NCBI GenBank assembly: GCA_016702335.1
Contig: JADJEF010000003.1
Coordinates: 310,001 to 374,000, forward strand
Origin: Rhodocyclaceae bacterium
GTDB taxonomy: Bacteria; Pseudomonadota; Gammaproteobacteria; Burkholderiales; Rhodocyclaceae
Length of the DNA: 64,000 nt
Direction: 5' to 3'
Shown piece by piece: positions 8,784-17,842 of this stretch. Numbering within the stretch: position 1 is the stretch's first letter; every line of letters starts with the position of its first letter. The notes beneath the pieces are model-generated. The model ran no database searches. It saw nothing but the letters and a program-made list of their open reading frames with translations, and was not told the DNA's origin. Made by a program: the position numbers and the translations under genes.

Positions 8784-9670
8784 GGCGCTTTCCTGACCGT
8801 CGCGGTGTCGGGACTGAAGACCAGCATTTGGGCATAACCGGCCGCGCGTCGCGGGGCGCCGGCTGCCAGGGAAGTGCGAATCGCAAAGCGCAGGGTGGCG
8901 GGGTCTGATTTCAAATCGCCCAAATGCTGGTCCATTGCTCTGAGCGCTGGCGCAAACTGACTGTCGGCTAGATAGACACCAATGCCTTCCTGAAACAGAC
9001 GGCGGGCCTGCCCACGATCGCTGGCCTGCCGACGAGCCAGCAGGTAGTACTCCGCCGCCAATGTGTATCGACGCTCGGCGAGGGCGTCACGGGCATAGGT
9101 TTCCAGCACGGCTACGGTATCGACGACCCCCAAGCGACGGAGCAGAGCATCTCCCGTGTCCGTCATGCCGAGACGAAAAGCGGCGGCCGCAAACGCCCCG
9201 CTGAGTTTGTCAGTAATCGGATCGGAGCTGGCGTCCGCGACCATTCGTTTCGACTCGTCACGGAGCGACTCGGCTTTGGCTGGATCGGGCTCCGCAGTGC
9301 GTTCAATGGCTCTGAGCATGAGCAACCGGGCCTCGTTCCGTTGGCGTACGTCCTCACTGGCCACAATATGGCCAATTCGCTGCCGAAGCTGCACAAGGTC
9401 AAGTCGCTCACCTTGCGTTCGCGCCAGCAAGATCGCCAAGTCGGCGTTATCCGGATCTGTGCGTGCGAGGTTGTCGATATAAGCGAGGGTAATAGCGTCG
9501 AGAACTTCCATCTCGTACAGTTTTTCCACCAGCGCCTTGCGCGGAAAAATTGCGAACAGCAACAGTGCCATCATCAGGGTGATGATCACCATCTGGCCAT
9601 AGGTGACCAGTTGCAGCCGCGGCGCTTCGCCGTCAAGGCCTACATAGCGCTTCGAGCGGTCTGGCAGCAT
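8780..9670 (-). CDS. pelB: PelB N-terminal protein: membrane-anchored TPR part encoded separately
   Basis: This protein of about 296 aa starts at MLPDRSKRYVGLDG. One transmembrane helix (QMVIITLMMALLLFAIF) follows, then a helical TPR-like region with alternating Leu/Ala repeats. It sits exactly where the N-terminus of PelB belongs, between pelA and the barrel gene. It ends in a GTGA overlap with the barrel gene, which has its own signal peptide. An upstream ATG at 9760 would add 30 Ser/Thr-rich residues but increase overlap with pelA from 38 to 128 bases; neither start has a strong ribosome-binding site. The inferred role is an inner-membrane or periplasmic scaffold contacting PelA. Assignment is by position and topology rather than a strong motif. 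Confidence 0.72.
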   Translation of the reverse strand: MLPDRSKRYVGLDGEAPRLQLVTYGQMVIITLMMALLLFAIFPRKALVEKLYEMEVLDAITLAYIDNLARTDPDNADLAILLARTQGERLDLVQLRQRIGHIVASEDVRQRNEARLLMLRAIERTAEPDPAKAESLRDESKRMVADASSDPITDKLSGAFAAAAFRLGMTDTGDALLRRLGVVDTVAVLETYARDALAERRYTLAAEYYLLARRQASDRGQARRLFQEGIGVYLADSQFAPALRAMDQHLGDLKSDPATLRFAIRTSLAAGAPRRAAGYAQMLVFSPDTATVRKAP

Positions 9671-12428
9671 GGCTGTTGATGGCGTAGTGGAAGGTGTCGC
9701 CGTCGCGCTTGACGGGCTTGATGGTTTGTCCGTTGATGCGTACCTGGCAGTTCGCGTCATGGGTCAGTGCCAGACGCAGCGGCACGTAGCCGCTCAGTTG
9801 CCAGCGCTTTATGCCCGGTTCGCTGTGAAAGCTGTCGATGCGGGCATTGGCCGAGACTAGTCGCGGACCCGCCTCCGGCTTGGCTCCTAGAACGAGCTCG
9901 CTAGTAGTGCCGGCGAGGTGCAGGTAGCGACTATCGTTGAGCGAGGTGTACCCGGCAACCCCGCGGCTGGCTTGAACTTGTGGCCATCCCATCGCGGATG
10001 GCAGCCGCACGGTGCGCAGGTCGCGCGTGCCACGAATGCGCCAGCCAGTAGCGCTGCGCGCGATTGTCACCTGACCAAAGGCCCGTGCCTTGCCCGCGTA
10101 TTCTGAGGCGAATACCGGTGTGGTTTCCTGAGCAAGCGCATAGGCAAAAATCTTGTCCATCGAAGCCATACCGGCGTGCTTGGTCATGAGATACGTGTGA
10201 AAGTAGATATTGATCGGTTTCAGCCGGCGTGGGGACTCGGTCAGTTCGAAGGTTTCAATGACCCGGTCGAAGCCATTAAAAGGCCCAGTCCAGTTATTGG
10301 TATAGACGTTCTCATTCTGATTGGGAGCAAAGACCTGAAAGTTGCCGCCGCCATGGTCGATACCGAGGCCCTCTACCGCCGCCATGGTGGGTGATGCTTT
10401 TGTCGTAACGGTATCGCCCCCGTTCATGTTGAGCAGACCCATCGACTCTGTCAGTGCCAGCGCTTCGCGGCCGGGATTGCAGTCACCAGTCCATAGGAAC
10501 AATCGGACTTTCTTGTCCGGGGGGGCGAGACGGGTCTCGATATAGCGAACGGACCCTTCGATTTCGCGGCGCAAGTCAACTTTGTAGTTGGCAATCGGCA
10601 GGTTGTAGGGAGTCGGCTCTTCCTTGGGTGCGCTGGTGCCCGGCAGTTTGATGGGGCGCGCGAAGGCGAGTTGCCAATTGAATGGATGCGAAAAGCTGTG
10701 CGAGGCAATTTCCACATTCGGTTCTCGAAAAATGTCTCGAGCGATGCTTTCGAGTTGCGCAGAATCCTTGGGATGCAGCCCCTGGGGCGCGATCTCGCCC
10801 TCGATGACCGATATGGCCATTGGCAGACGATACTTGCGCACCACACGATCGCGCAGAACTTCGCTGGCAAAGAGGTTGCCTTTGAGCTCGCTGCGACTGG
10901 GAAAGCCGTCGCCGTCCATGTGTATCAGAAGCAGCCGTCGCCCAGACTCAGTCGTGACATCGGGTACCGGCATATCGGGTAGGCGCAGTACGGCCTTGAA
11001 AAATGCGAAAGGGTCAATGGCCCAACGCACTTCGCCTTCAGTCGCCAGCGTGATGACGGCGTAGGGGTCGGCAACATAGCCACCCCAGGACGTGACAGCC
11101 GCCGCCACCTGCGTGGCGTTACCACGTTTGAGTGTCAAGAGGGAGTTGCCTTCGCGTAAGGACAAGGGTGCGAAATTGTCGGCAGTAGGGCGAAGCGACC
11201 GTTCAAAGCCCAGCATGCTGTCCTGATGGACCACCGATACGGGGCCACGCACGTTGCTCGTGGGCCGGGAAAGTCCAAACTTGCCCGCTAGGGGTGAATC
11301 CAACAGAGGTGTCAGGTCACCGATAAATGCGACCGGTATGCCATCGTCGCTTTGCTTGCTTAGCCAATTGGCAAGTTGTGCGCGATCTTGCCCCGCAATT
11401 GCGCCTGATGGCCACACCACAATACCGGCGTATCGCCCACTCAGACTGGCGTGGGGTAAGTGCCGGATGCCTGCGTACTCGACGCTGTAACCCAGATAGT
11501 TCAACGGCATCGTCGCGCGGCGAACCACACTGTGTTCGCGCAGCGCAAAATCGTCAGCGAGTGCTTCATGAACAATCAACACACGCCGCGGCATGACCTC
11601 CACGCGGCCGACACCCAGTGTCGCCAGATCCGGCGTTGCGACCCAGGGAATGAAACCCAGCGCAGTTATCTTGTCCGCAGTCGATCGCGCTAGCTCGCGT
11701 TGGCCGGGTGGCACATAGTCAATGGAAATGACCGGCAGCTTGTAATCTTGCGCGACTGTAGTGAGCTGCCCCAACAGCCAGGCACGGTCGGCCTCGGGCA
11801 CGGTTCGATAGGTGCTTTTGCCGGCGTCATAACCTTGAAACAGCGATTCAGCAGCCACGCCCCAAGTCAGCGTATGCACTTTGGGCAAAATCTCGAAGCC
11901 GCGATTGAAAATCAGCTTGACCTCGGGGTGGGCGCGCTTGATCGCTTCGATCACGCGTACCAAGCCTGCCTCTTGCACCGCCCGAGCTTCGTTTGTCTTT
12001 GCGAATAGGTGGTAAGAGTCGAGCGTATCGAGGAAAAAGCTGCGATAGCCGGCTTGCCAAAGCGGCTCTATCACCTCGGTAGCGAAAAAATTTGGCCAGT
12101 CGGCGGCGCTCTGGTCGATGACCCGACTGCCCCAATCGGCGTTATCGCCCTTCAGCCAGGCTTTCGGCACCTTGCTGGCGTAGGCGCGCGTGGGGTGGAC
12201 TTCACCAACGGCGACATAGGCGGCCAGTTCGGTATGGGCCAGCGCCACGACACCAGGCGAGGGCACGTGGCCAGGGTCAACCACTACCAGATCAAAGGCT
12301 TGCAACTCGGCCCACGGCGGGTTGGCACCGTAGAAAAAGGCGACAGCCGGCACCTCGGTGGGCGCTGCCAGTAGCGTAGAGCCACGCATTAACAACAGGT
12401 AGAAAAGCAAAAGCTTCAGAAGGCGCAA
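9633..12428 (-). CDS. pelA: PelA, periplasmic Pel deacetylase/glycoside hydrolase
   Basis: This 931-aa protein has a signal peptide ending LLLMRGSTLLAA. The N-terminal half (from VAFFYGANPPWAELQAFDLV through YRSFFLDTLDSYHLF) is a TIM-barrel-like hydrolase of the PelA/GH166 type. A polysaccharide deacetylase-like domain follows, with IHMDGDGF near residue 503 and SHSFSHPF near residue 575; these supply the Asp and two His expected for a metal-dependent de-N-acetylase. Family knowledge: PelA partly deacetylates Pel so that it becomes cationic, and trims polymer in the periplasm. The predicted start is TTG, with GGAG eight bases upstream. It is the first gene of the pel operon, and its 3' end overlaps the PelB N-terminal gene. 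Confidence 0.94.
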   Translation of the reverse strand: MRLLKLLLFYLLLMRGSTLLAAPTEVPAVAFFYGANPPWAELQAFDLVVVDPGHVPSPGVVALAHTELAAYVAVGEVHPTRAYASKVPKAWLKGDNADWGSRVIDQSAADWPNFFATEVIEPLWQAGYRSFFLDTLDSYHLFAKTNEARAVQEAGLVRVIEAIKRAHPEVKLIFNRGFEILPKVHTLTWGVAAESLFQGYDAGKSTYRTVPEADRAWLLGQLTTVAQDYKLPVISIDYVPPGQRELARSTADKITALGFIPWVATPDLATLGVGRVEVMPRRVLIVHEALADDFALREHSVVRRATMPLNYLGYSVEYAGIRHLPHASLSGRYAGIVVWPSGAIAGQDRAQLANWLSKQSDDGIPVAFIGDLTPLLDSPLAGKFGLSRPTSNVRGPVSVVHQDSMLGFERSLRPTADNFAPLSLREGNSLLTLKRGNATQVAAAVTSWGGYVADPYAVITLATEGEVRWAIDPFAFFKAVLRLPDMPVPDVTTESGRRLLLIHMDGDGFPSRSELKGNLFASEVLRDRVVRKYRLPMAISVIEGEIAPQGLHPKDSAQLESIARDIFREPNVEIASHSFSHPFNWQLAFARPIKLPGTSAPKEEPTPYNLPIANYKVDLRREIEGSVRYIETRLAPPDKKVRLFLWTGDCNPGREALALTESMGLLNMNGGDTVTTKASPTMAAVEGLGIDHGGGNFQVFAPNQNENVYTNNWTGPFNGFDRVIETFELTESPRRLKPINIYFHTYLMTKHAGMASMDKIFAYALAQETTPVFASEYAGKARAFGQVTIARSATGWRIRGTRDLRTVRLPSAMGWPQVQASRGVAGYTSLNDSRYLHLAGTTSELVLGAKPEAGPRLVSANARIDSFHSEPGIKRWQLSGYVPLRLALTHDANCQVRINGQTIKPVKRDGDTFHYAINSHAARPLEALCRP

Positions 12429-12822
12429 ACTACAGTCTCCGGGGGGGCCGCAGCGATAAAACAGCAGCGCATATTACTTCACGTCAGTCCGGTAGATTGG
12501 GCGAAGTGGCTGGCGGGTGCAATCAAATCTGGTGGTTGCTCTGCCGGGTGGGGTAAATCCGCAAACGGCGAAAGTAGCGGCGGGACTCGAAGGTATACGC
12601 GAAGCGGCTCGACGTGAACGTCGGATGAAGTTCGTGGTGCTGCTCCATCACGTCACGCTATCGCTACTGGTCGAAAGCTCGCAGGGATCTCTGCGGGAGG
12701 CGGAGGGCAACTCCTGTTCTAGCCGCGCCACCGAAAGCACGACCTATTTTCGCAACTCGCTTATCATCGCCGTCAAACTTGGGCAAGGATTTTAGAACCC
12801 GTACATGACTCGAGGCACACGC
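12429..12822. promoter_or_regulatory. Intergenic region between divergent pelA and the binding-protein gene
   Basis: 394 bases without a supported gene. Transcription leaves it in both directions, so it should hold the pel promoter. A possible minus-strand -10 (TAATAT, 12471-12476) lies 43 bases before the pelA start, but no good -35 is visible. A short inverted repeat, CGCAG/CTGCG, occupies 12680-12695. I looked for a c-di-GMP riboswitch (GEMM pattern) and did not find one. Confidence 0.35.
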
Positions 12823-14016
12823 ATGAGACCACTGATTTCACAGAAAGCAAAAGCCCGCTTTGGCGTACTTGTCCTGATGATGGGTCTTGGCCTGTGCTCG
12901 CCATCAAACGCAGAGCAACCCGGTGTAAGCAAGAGCCACCTGGCCATTGGCAGCATTCTGGATTTGTCAGGCCCACTGGCACCTCTTGGCAAAGCGGCAC
13001 ACAACGGCATGCAGATGCGGGTCAATGAAGTCAACGATGCCGGCGGAATCCATGGCAGGAGTGTCAAACTACATATCGAAGACAGCGGCTACGATCCGGC
13101 GCGCGGTTTGGTGGCGGCACAAAAACTGGTCACACAGGAAAAAATTTTCGCCATGGTCGGCACGATGGGCACGGAAGTCGCAGAAGCCAGTTTCCCTGCG
13201 CTATTGGAGAGCGACGTCGTCCATGTGTTTCCGATGGCGGCGTCGCAACGCATGTACGACCCGTTGCACAGGCTTAAGTTTTCCATTGCGACGCCTTACG
13301 AAGATCAGGTCCGAGCCGGCGTCAAATGGCTAGCCAAGGAGCGAGGCGCGAAGAAGTTCTGCACCTTGTATCAGGACGATGATTTTGGCGAGGAAGTACT
13401 GAAAGGAACCTTGCTCGGTCTGAAAGAGTTGGAGCTGCCGCTCGTCGCGAAAGCAAGCTTCAAACGAGGAACGACGGATTTTTCTGCCCACGTAAAAACC
13501 CTGCAGGAGGCGGAGTGCGACGCAGTGGTACTGGGTACCATCGTCCGTGAAACAATCGGAGTGGTCGGATCGGCGCGCAAAGCCGGCTGGAATCCGTTGT
13601 TTCTGGGCTCGGCGGCAACCTACTCCGACTCCGTGCACAAATTGGGTGGCCGAACCATGGAAGGGCTCTACGCAACGTATGTCGTCGCGGTTGTACCCTA
13701 TACCGACGATCCGTCAAAGCCAGTGCGCGACTGGGCGTGGCGCTATAAGGCAAAGTTCAATGAAGACCCCAGCCTCATTTCTGCCTACGGCTACTCGGTC
13801 GTCGACCTGTTTTGTCAGGTGGCCGAAAAGGCCGGGCCTAACCTCACGACCGAAGCGTTTGTCAAAACAATTGAGTCGATGAAATTCACCCAGGACATCT
13901 TTGGTAGCCCTGCCTACGAATTTTCAGCCAAACAACACCTTGGCTCGCGCAACGTCCGCATCGGGCAGATCAAGAATGGACGCTGGAAACGGGTGACCGA
14001 CTACCTCAAACTATAG
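12823..14016 (+). CDS. Branched-chain amino-acid-type ABC substrate-binding protein (orphan)
   Basis: This 397-aa periplasmic binding protein is of the LivK/type-1 fold. The start MRPLISQKAKARF is chosen because GAGG stands seven bases upstream; an ATG six codons earlier lacks a site. A signal peptide (LVLMMGLGLCSPSNA) precedes the mature start. Typical motifs follow: IGSILDLSGPLAPLGKAA (ligand-loop region), GGIHGRSVKLHIEDSGYDP, and FAMVGTMGTEVAEASFPAL. These proteins bind amino acids, amides or aromatic acids for ABC import, or act as sensor subunits. No LivHMGF permease or ATPase genes are nearby, so either the transporter is elsewhere or the protein serves in sensing next to the biofilm genes. 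It converges on the next gene with a 22-base gap. Confidence 0.85.
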   Translation: MRPLISQKAKARFGVLVLMMGLGLCSPSNAEQPGVSKSHLAIGSILDLSGPLAPLGKAAHNGMQMRVNEVNDAGGIHGRSVKLHIEDSGYDPARGLVAAQKLVTQEKIFAMVGTMGTEVAEASFPALLESDVVHVFPMAASQRMYDPLHRLKFSIATPYEDQVRAGVKWLAKERGAKKFCTLYQDDDFGEEVLKGTLLGLKELELPLVAKASFKRGTTDFSAHVKTLQEAECDAVVLGTIVRETIGVVGSARKAGWNPLFLGSAATYSDSVHKLGGRTMEGLYATYVVAVVPYTDDPSKPVRDWAWRYKAKFNEDPSLISAYGYSVVDLFCQVAEKAGPNLTTEAFVKTIESMKFTQDIFGSPAYEFSAKQHLGSRNVRIGQIKNGRWKRVTDYLKL

Positions 14017-14038
14017 CCATCTGTGGGCAATTCGAGGC

Positions 14039-15043
14039 TCAAACACCTTTGTCGTTCGGGTTTTTCAGCAGGGCCTTGAATACGTCGGTCATAGGCATCT
14101 GCAGATTGATGTTCTTCGGAGGAATCGGTGACATGAACCATTTGCCATAGAGCTTTTCCAACTCGCCGGACCGAATGGCACCGAGCAAGGCGCCATCCAC
14201 CAATGTCTTGAACTCCGAATCATCGCGGCGCAAAGCAATGCCATAGGGTTCGAGTCCAAACTCCTCATCCAGAATTCGGTACTTGTCCCGGTTAGATGAG
14301 CCGGCCACAAAAGCCGCTAACAGGGTATCGTTGAGCACAAAGGCGTCTGCCTTTGCTGACTCAAAGGCACCGAACGAATCATCATTGTCTCGCCCAGTCA
14401 TGATGCGCGCAGACAAGCCACGAGTTGCCAGCAGGGTATTGACGGTGCGCTCGGTCGCGGCTCCCGAACTCACAGCAATCACCTTCCCACTCAGATCAGC
14501 CAGTCCTGTGATGCCAGAATCCCGACGCACAACGACCTTCATCGCGGAAACAAACGTCGTCAAACCAAACGCCACTGACTGTTGACGGATTCTGGTATTC
14601 GTTGTGGCCCCGCATTCCAGATCGATCGTTCCCGTCATCAACATAAGCAGTTGCGAACTCGCAGTGCCCGGGACCGGAACAACCTTCAGGTTTGGCAAGT
14701 TCAATGCCACCTTTACAGAATCAACAACACGTTGGCACAGATCCCATGAGTACCCCTGGATGTCGTTACCGACCATAAAGGAAAAAGGGCTTGATGCCTC
14801 GTTGTATCCCACGTAGATGGCGCCGTACTCTCGAATCTTGTCGAGTGTTGCTTTTTGCTTTGCCGCCGGAGGTGTATTCGCTTTCGCCCCTGCCTTGGGT
14901 TCAGTGACGATGGATGCAGGCGGGGATGAAACTGCGTCTTCTCGGGTAGCGGCATCACTCGCCGCCTGCGCACACAACGGTAGCGTACTCATGGCTACAA
15001 CACCCGTCGCAACACACAGCTTCCTGCCTTTAAGTGTCATCAT
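14039..15043 (-). CDS. Glutamate/aspartate-type solute-binding protein coupled to the TolC gene
   Basis: This 334-aa periplasmic binding protein has a type-2 fold (SBP_bac_3, GltI-like). The start MMTLKGRK at 15043 forms an ATGA overlap with the tolC-like gene, with GGAGGG nine bases upstream; an upstream in-frame ATG at 15145 lies inside tolC and is unlikely. A signal peptide ends TLPLCAQA. It is followed by an unusual Ala/Pro/Lys-rich linker of about 45 residues, then IREYGAIYVGYNEASSPFSF. Further on are GYSWDLCQRVVDSVK, a TIDLECGATTNTRIRQQ ligand motif and GITGLADLSGKVIAVSSGAA. No permease or ATPase is adjacent. Coupling to the outer-membrane channel of a secretion system is odd for an importer subunit. 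An alternative is a signalling or accessory role. Confidence 0.85.
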   Translation of the reverse strand: MMTLKGRKLCVATGVVAMSTLPLCAQAASDAATREDAVSSPPASIVTEPKAGAKANTPPAAKQKATLDKIREYGAIYVGYNEASSPFSFMVGNDIQGYSWDLCQRVVDSVKVALNLPNLKVVPVPGTASSQLLMLMTGTIDLECGATTNTRIRQQSVAFGLTTFVSAMKVVVRRDSGITGLADLSGKVIAVSSGAATERTVNTLLATRGLSARIMTGRDNDDSFGAFESAKADAFVLNDTLLAAFVAGSSNRDKYRILDEEFGLEPYGIALRRDDSEFKTLVDGALLGAIRSGELEKLYGKWFMSPIPPKNINLQMPMTDVFKALLKNPNDKGV

Positions 15044-17025
15044 TTGGAGCCCTCCCCGGTTGCGGGCGCGCTGTCGGTACCCGGTACGCGCACCGGCCGC
15101 ACTGCTTCGCGCTCGATCAACCATTGTTCGCCTGTTTTGACCCACTGCAGGGTTTTGGTCGTCTTGTCACGATAGGTATCCGATACATAGTCCTGCTCAA
15201 ACTCGACGGCAAAAACATCCTTGCCCATTTCCAGAACGCGTAGCCCCGTGACGTCAACCTTGATCTGCTTTGCTTTATTCAAACGCATTTCTCGTTGCTT
15301 TGCCCATGTGGCGCGATCGACACCGTCGGCAGGCGAAAACGAAGCCGCGTAAAAACCGCTGTACGTGGCATAGTCACGCGCCGACCATGCGGCCACCCAA
15401 GCAACTACGCGCCCGTGCAGGAGCTTCTCTATCGCGGGCAACTCTGCCGCTGGCATCACCGAGGCCTTACTGTCTTGCGGTGTAGCCGGCATTGCCGAGC
15501 CAGTCCCTTCAGTTTGACTCGCCTCCGGCGTTGCCGCCGAAAACCAGGGTGAGCCGCTGCCACTCGCTGCACTGGCGAGAGGTACGCCTTGCGTTTTGGC
15601 CGCATTGATTTGCGCCAGCGCACGATCAGTCAATGCCTTGATATCAACCAGCCCACTGATTGGTGTTTCGGCAGGGCAAACCTCCTCCGCGACAATGCCC
15701 GCGATATCCTCGGGGTCAGGGGCATCTTCCGCTTCCACATGCTTGAGTCCGAGTGATTCCAGCAAGCGTCCCATACCGGCCTGCGTGCGCAGATATGCGC
15801 CGCTGAGCTCAAGATCTGAAATAACTTCCGTGCGCCGGGCAGTCAGCAACTCATTTTCGGTATCGAGTAAATCCAGGAGCGAGCGCTGACCAATATTGAA
15901 TTGCGCCTTGTAGGCATCACGGGTCTTTTCGATTGAACTTACCTGCAATGCGACATTTTCGAGCTGCGTTTTCAACCGTGGCACATCGTTAAACGCTATC
16001 GACAAAGTCTGGCGAATATCGCGGCAGGCCTTTTCGCGCAAATCCAGCGCCACATTCTTCTGCTGTGCAGAGGCACTTTGCCTTGCCCGGTCCGCGCCTC
16101 CGTTGAAAAAATTGTACGTCAGCACAACTTCGGCGACGTTGTTCACCCTGTCCGTCGTGGCCCCTTGATAGTTTGAATTGCTTTCATTCCGAATTTTGAA
16201 GTCCACTCGTGGCATGAACGGAGCTCGCCGCCCGTCAAGTTCGTGCTGCGCGGACTCTACGTTGGCGATGGCGGCGCGCAGCGTCGGGTTTACCCGAAAC
16301 GCCGTGCGTACCGCATCGGCCTTACTGGCGGGGAAGCTGTCTGAGAGGCGTGCAGGCGCGAACATGACCTTGGGCGGTGCCTCGCCGACCAAACGAATAT
16401 AGCGTGCTACCACATCATGCAAATTGGCGGCTTCGGTATTCAGGTTGTATTCCGCCAAGGCCAGCCGACTTGCCGCGTGCTCGACATCGACACGTCGTCC
16501 AGCCCCAGACTGCGCACGCCGAAGCAATTGCTCATAGACCACGCGATGGTCCACGTAGTTGTTCTCGGCAAGAAACGTCAGGCGCTGGTAGCGTACAACA
16601 TCCAGGTACGTTTTCGCGGCTTCAAGTGCGGCACCCTCACTGGCTTCAAGCACCTGGAAATATCGGGTCAAACGCGCCTTGTCCAGGCGTCTGACGTCGT
16701 TGGCAGTAGCAAACCCGTCAAAGAGCATTTGATTCAGGGTCAAGGTGTAGCCATTGCGCCGGAAATTCTGGCTGACCCCTGCTTGCTCAAGCGTTTCCTT
16801 GCCCACACCGGCCGTACCGTCGACGCGCGGGAAGTAGCCGGCGCGCGCCACATCGACGTCATCGCCCGCGGCCTTGAAGGCGTGCCAACTGGCGAGAACC
16901 TCAGGGTTGGTCAGCACCACTTTCTGCACAACATCCTTCAGGCTCTGGTGCACCTGGGAGTGAGCCACTCCAACCGGCAACAACAGCGCAACCCCGATAC
17001 AGGACCCCACGAATGAAAGTTTCAT
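15040..17025 (-). CDS. TolC-family outer-membrane channel with C-terminal SnoaL/Cds6-like domain (LapE-type)
   Basis: This 661-aa protein has a signal peptide (FVGSCIGVALLLPVGVAHS). Residues about 25-440 form a TolC/AggA-type outer-membrane efflux domain: two helical-hairpin repeats with RVDGTAGVGKETLEQAG, LTLNQMLFDGFAT, VVLTYNFFNGGADRARQ and GQRSLLDLLDTENELLTARR. This is the outer-membrane partner of a type I secretion system, analogous to LapE. A Ser/Pro/Thr-rich linker (~470-540) leads to an extra domain of about 115 residues (VAAWSARDYATYSGFYA through VFAVEFEQDYVSDTYRDKT to QWLIEREAV) with the pattern of an NTF2/SnoaL-like fold. Ordinary TolC proteins end before this. It is coupled to the next binding-protein gene and divergent from lapG, so it probably exports the giant adhesin with LapB and LapC. 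Confidence 0.88.
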   Translation of the reverse strand: MKLSFVGSCIGVALLLPVGVAHSQVHQSLKDVVQKVVLTNPEVLASWHAFKAAGDDVDVARAGYFPRVDGTAGVGKETLEQAGVSQNFRRNGYTLTLNQMLFDGFATANDVRRLDKARLTRYFQVLEASEGAALEAAKTYLDVVRYQRLTFLAENNYVDHRVVYEQLLRRAQSGAGRRVDVEHAASRLALAEYNLNTEAANLHDVVARYIRLVGEAPPKVMFAPARLSDSFPASKADAVRTAFRVNPTLRAAIANVESAQHELDGRRAPFMPRVDFKIRNESNSNYQGATTDRVNNVAEVVLTYNFFNGGADRARQSASAQQKNVALDLREKACRDIRQTLSIAFNDVPRLKTQLENVALQVSSIEKTRDAYKAQFNIGQRSLLDLLDTENELLTARRTEVISDLELSGAYLRTQAGMGRLLESLGLKHVEAEDAPDPEDIAGIVAEEVCPAETPISGLVDIKALTDRALAQINAAKTQGVPLASAASGSGSPWFSAATPEASQTEGTGSAMPATPQDSKASVMPAAELPAIEKLLHGRVVAWVAAWSARDYATYSGFYAASFSPADGVDRATWAKQREMRLNKAKQIKVDVTGLRVLEMGKDVFAVEFEQDYVSDTYRDKTTKTLQWVKTGEQWLIEREAVRPVRVPGTDSAPATGEGSK

Positions 17026-17086
17026 ATTCCGCCCGCCACGAATTAATCCCCCGAGAGGATTCGATTATGATCAAGATCTCCACAAA
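17026..17086. promoter_or_regulatory. Short divergent intergenic region, tolC-like versus lapG
   Basis: Only 61 bases separate the divergent tolC-like and lapG starts, so both promoters must overlap here or lie partly within the coding ends. It is AT-richer than its surroundings (GATTCGATTATGATCAAGAT). No clear operator could be assigned. Confidence 0.3.
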
Positions 17087-17791
17087 ATGGAAAAATACCT
17101 TCCCCCACTTCGTTTTTTCCTATTGCCCCGTGCGCTGAATTCAGTCATCGGGTTCATGCTTGTCGTCTCTAGCTTGTCCTTGGCGTTTGCCTATGACATT
17201 GAACGACTGCAGCAGCAGTTGGTCGCCCTGTTTGGGCCGGCACGCGTATCACTCCTGCGCGATTGGCAGAAGACGCTGACGGAAGCAAAACCGGTAGGCG
17301 AGAAAGAAAAGCTGGCGCGCATCAACAATTTCTTTAATAAGCGCATTGAGTTCACTGATGACCTGTCGGTCTGGAATCAAAGCGACTACTGGGCCACACC
17401 AGTCGAATTTATTGGCCAGGGGAGGGGGGACTGTGAAGATTTTGCGATTGCCAAATACTTCGCACTCAAAGAAATTGGTGTTCCGTCGGCAAAGCTGCGC
17501 CTGGTGTATGTCAAGGCAAAACTGAACGGGCCGGGCGGACCGTTCCTGCAGGCGCACATGGTGCTTGCCTACTACCCGGCCCCCAATGCCGAGCCGACGA
17601 TTCTCGACAACCTTGTCCCCGAAATCAAACCCGCGTCGTTGCGCGGCGATTTGCAACCGGTATTCAGCTTCAATAGCGAAGCCATCTGGCAAGGCGTTGC
17701 AGAAAACTCGGCCAAAGGAAAAGGTGGCACTGGCCAGCTTTCGCGCTGGCAAGACTTGTTGCAACGTGCGCATGCAGAGGGTTTCCACTAG
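17087..17791 (+). CDS. lapG: LapG, periplasmic cysteine protease that releases the surface adhesin
   Basis: This 234-aa protein belongs to the bacterial transglutaminase-like cysteine proteinase family. A hydrophobic N-terminal segment (VIGFMLVVSSLSLAFA) exports it. The catalytic triad is visible: Cys116 in GRGDCEDFAIAKY, His157 in QAHMVLAY and Asp174 in ILDN. The YDIERLQQQLVALFG start of the mature part is also typical. LapG cleaves the N-terminal retention domain of LapA-type adhesins unless LapD, loaded with c-di-GMP, sequesters it. The TAAG site in the adhesin encoded at 33717-33728 is the expected target. lapD follows after 51 bases on the same strand, giving the classic lapG-lapD pair. 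Confidence 0.95.
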   Translation: MEKYLPPLRFFLLPRALNSVIGFMLVVSSLSLAFAYDIERLQQQLVALFGPARVSLLRDWQKTLTEAKPVGEKEKLARINNFFNKRIEFTDDLSVWNQSDYWATPVEFIGQGRGDCEDFAIAKYFALKEIGVPSAKLRLVYVKAKLNGPGGPFLQAHMVLAYYPAPNAEPTILDNLVPEIKPASLRGDLQPVFSFNSEAIWQGVAENSAKGKGGTGQLSRWQDLLQRAHAEGFH

Positions 17792-17842
17792 TCACCCAAC
17801 ACGCAAGTCACTCCACACGTAACGTAACTCAAGGAACCCACC

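Noticed and set aside
12517..12795. 92-codon plus-strand frame upstream of the binding-protein gene
   Set aside because: No ribosome-binding site, no recognisable sequence, and it fills what should be the pel promoter region.
12429..12822. Possible c-di-GMP riboswitch upstream of pel
   Set aside because: A GCAAA-like stretch near 12560 prompted the check, but the conserved GEMM-I/II core and stems could not be aligned.
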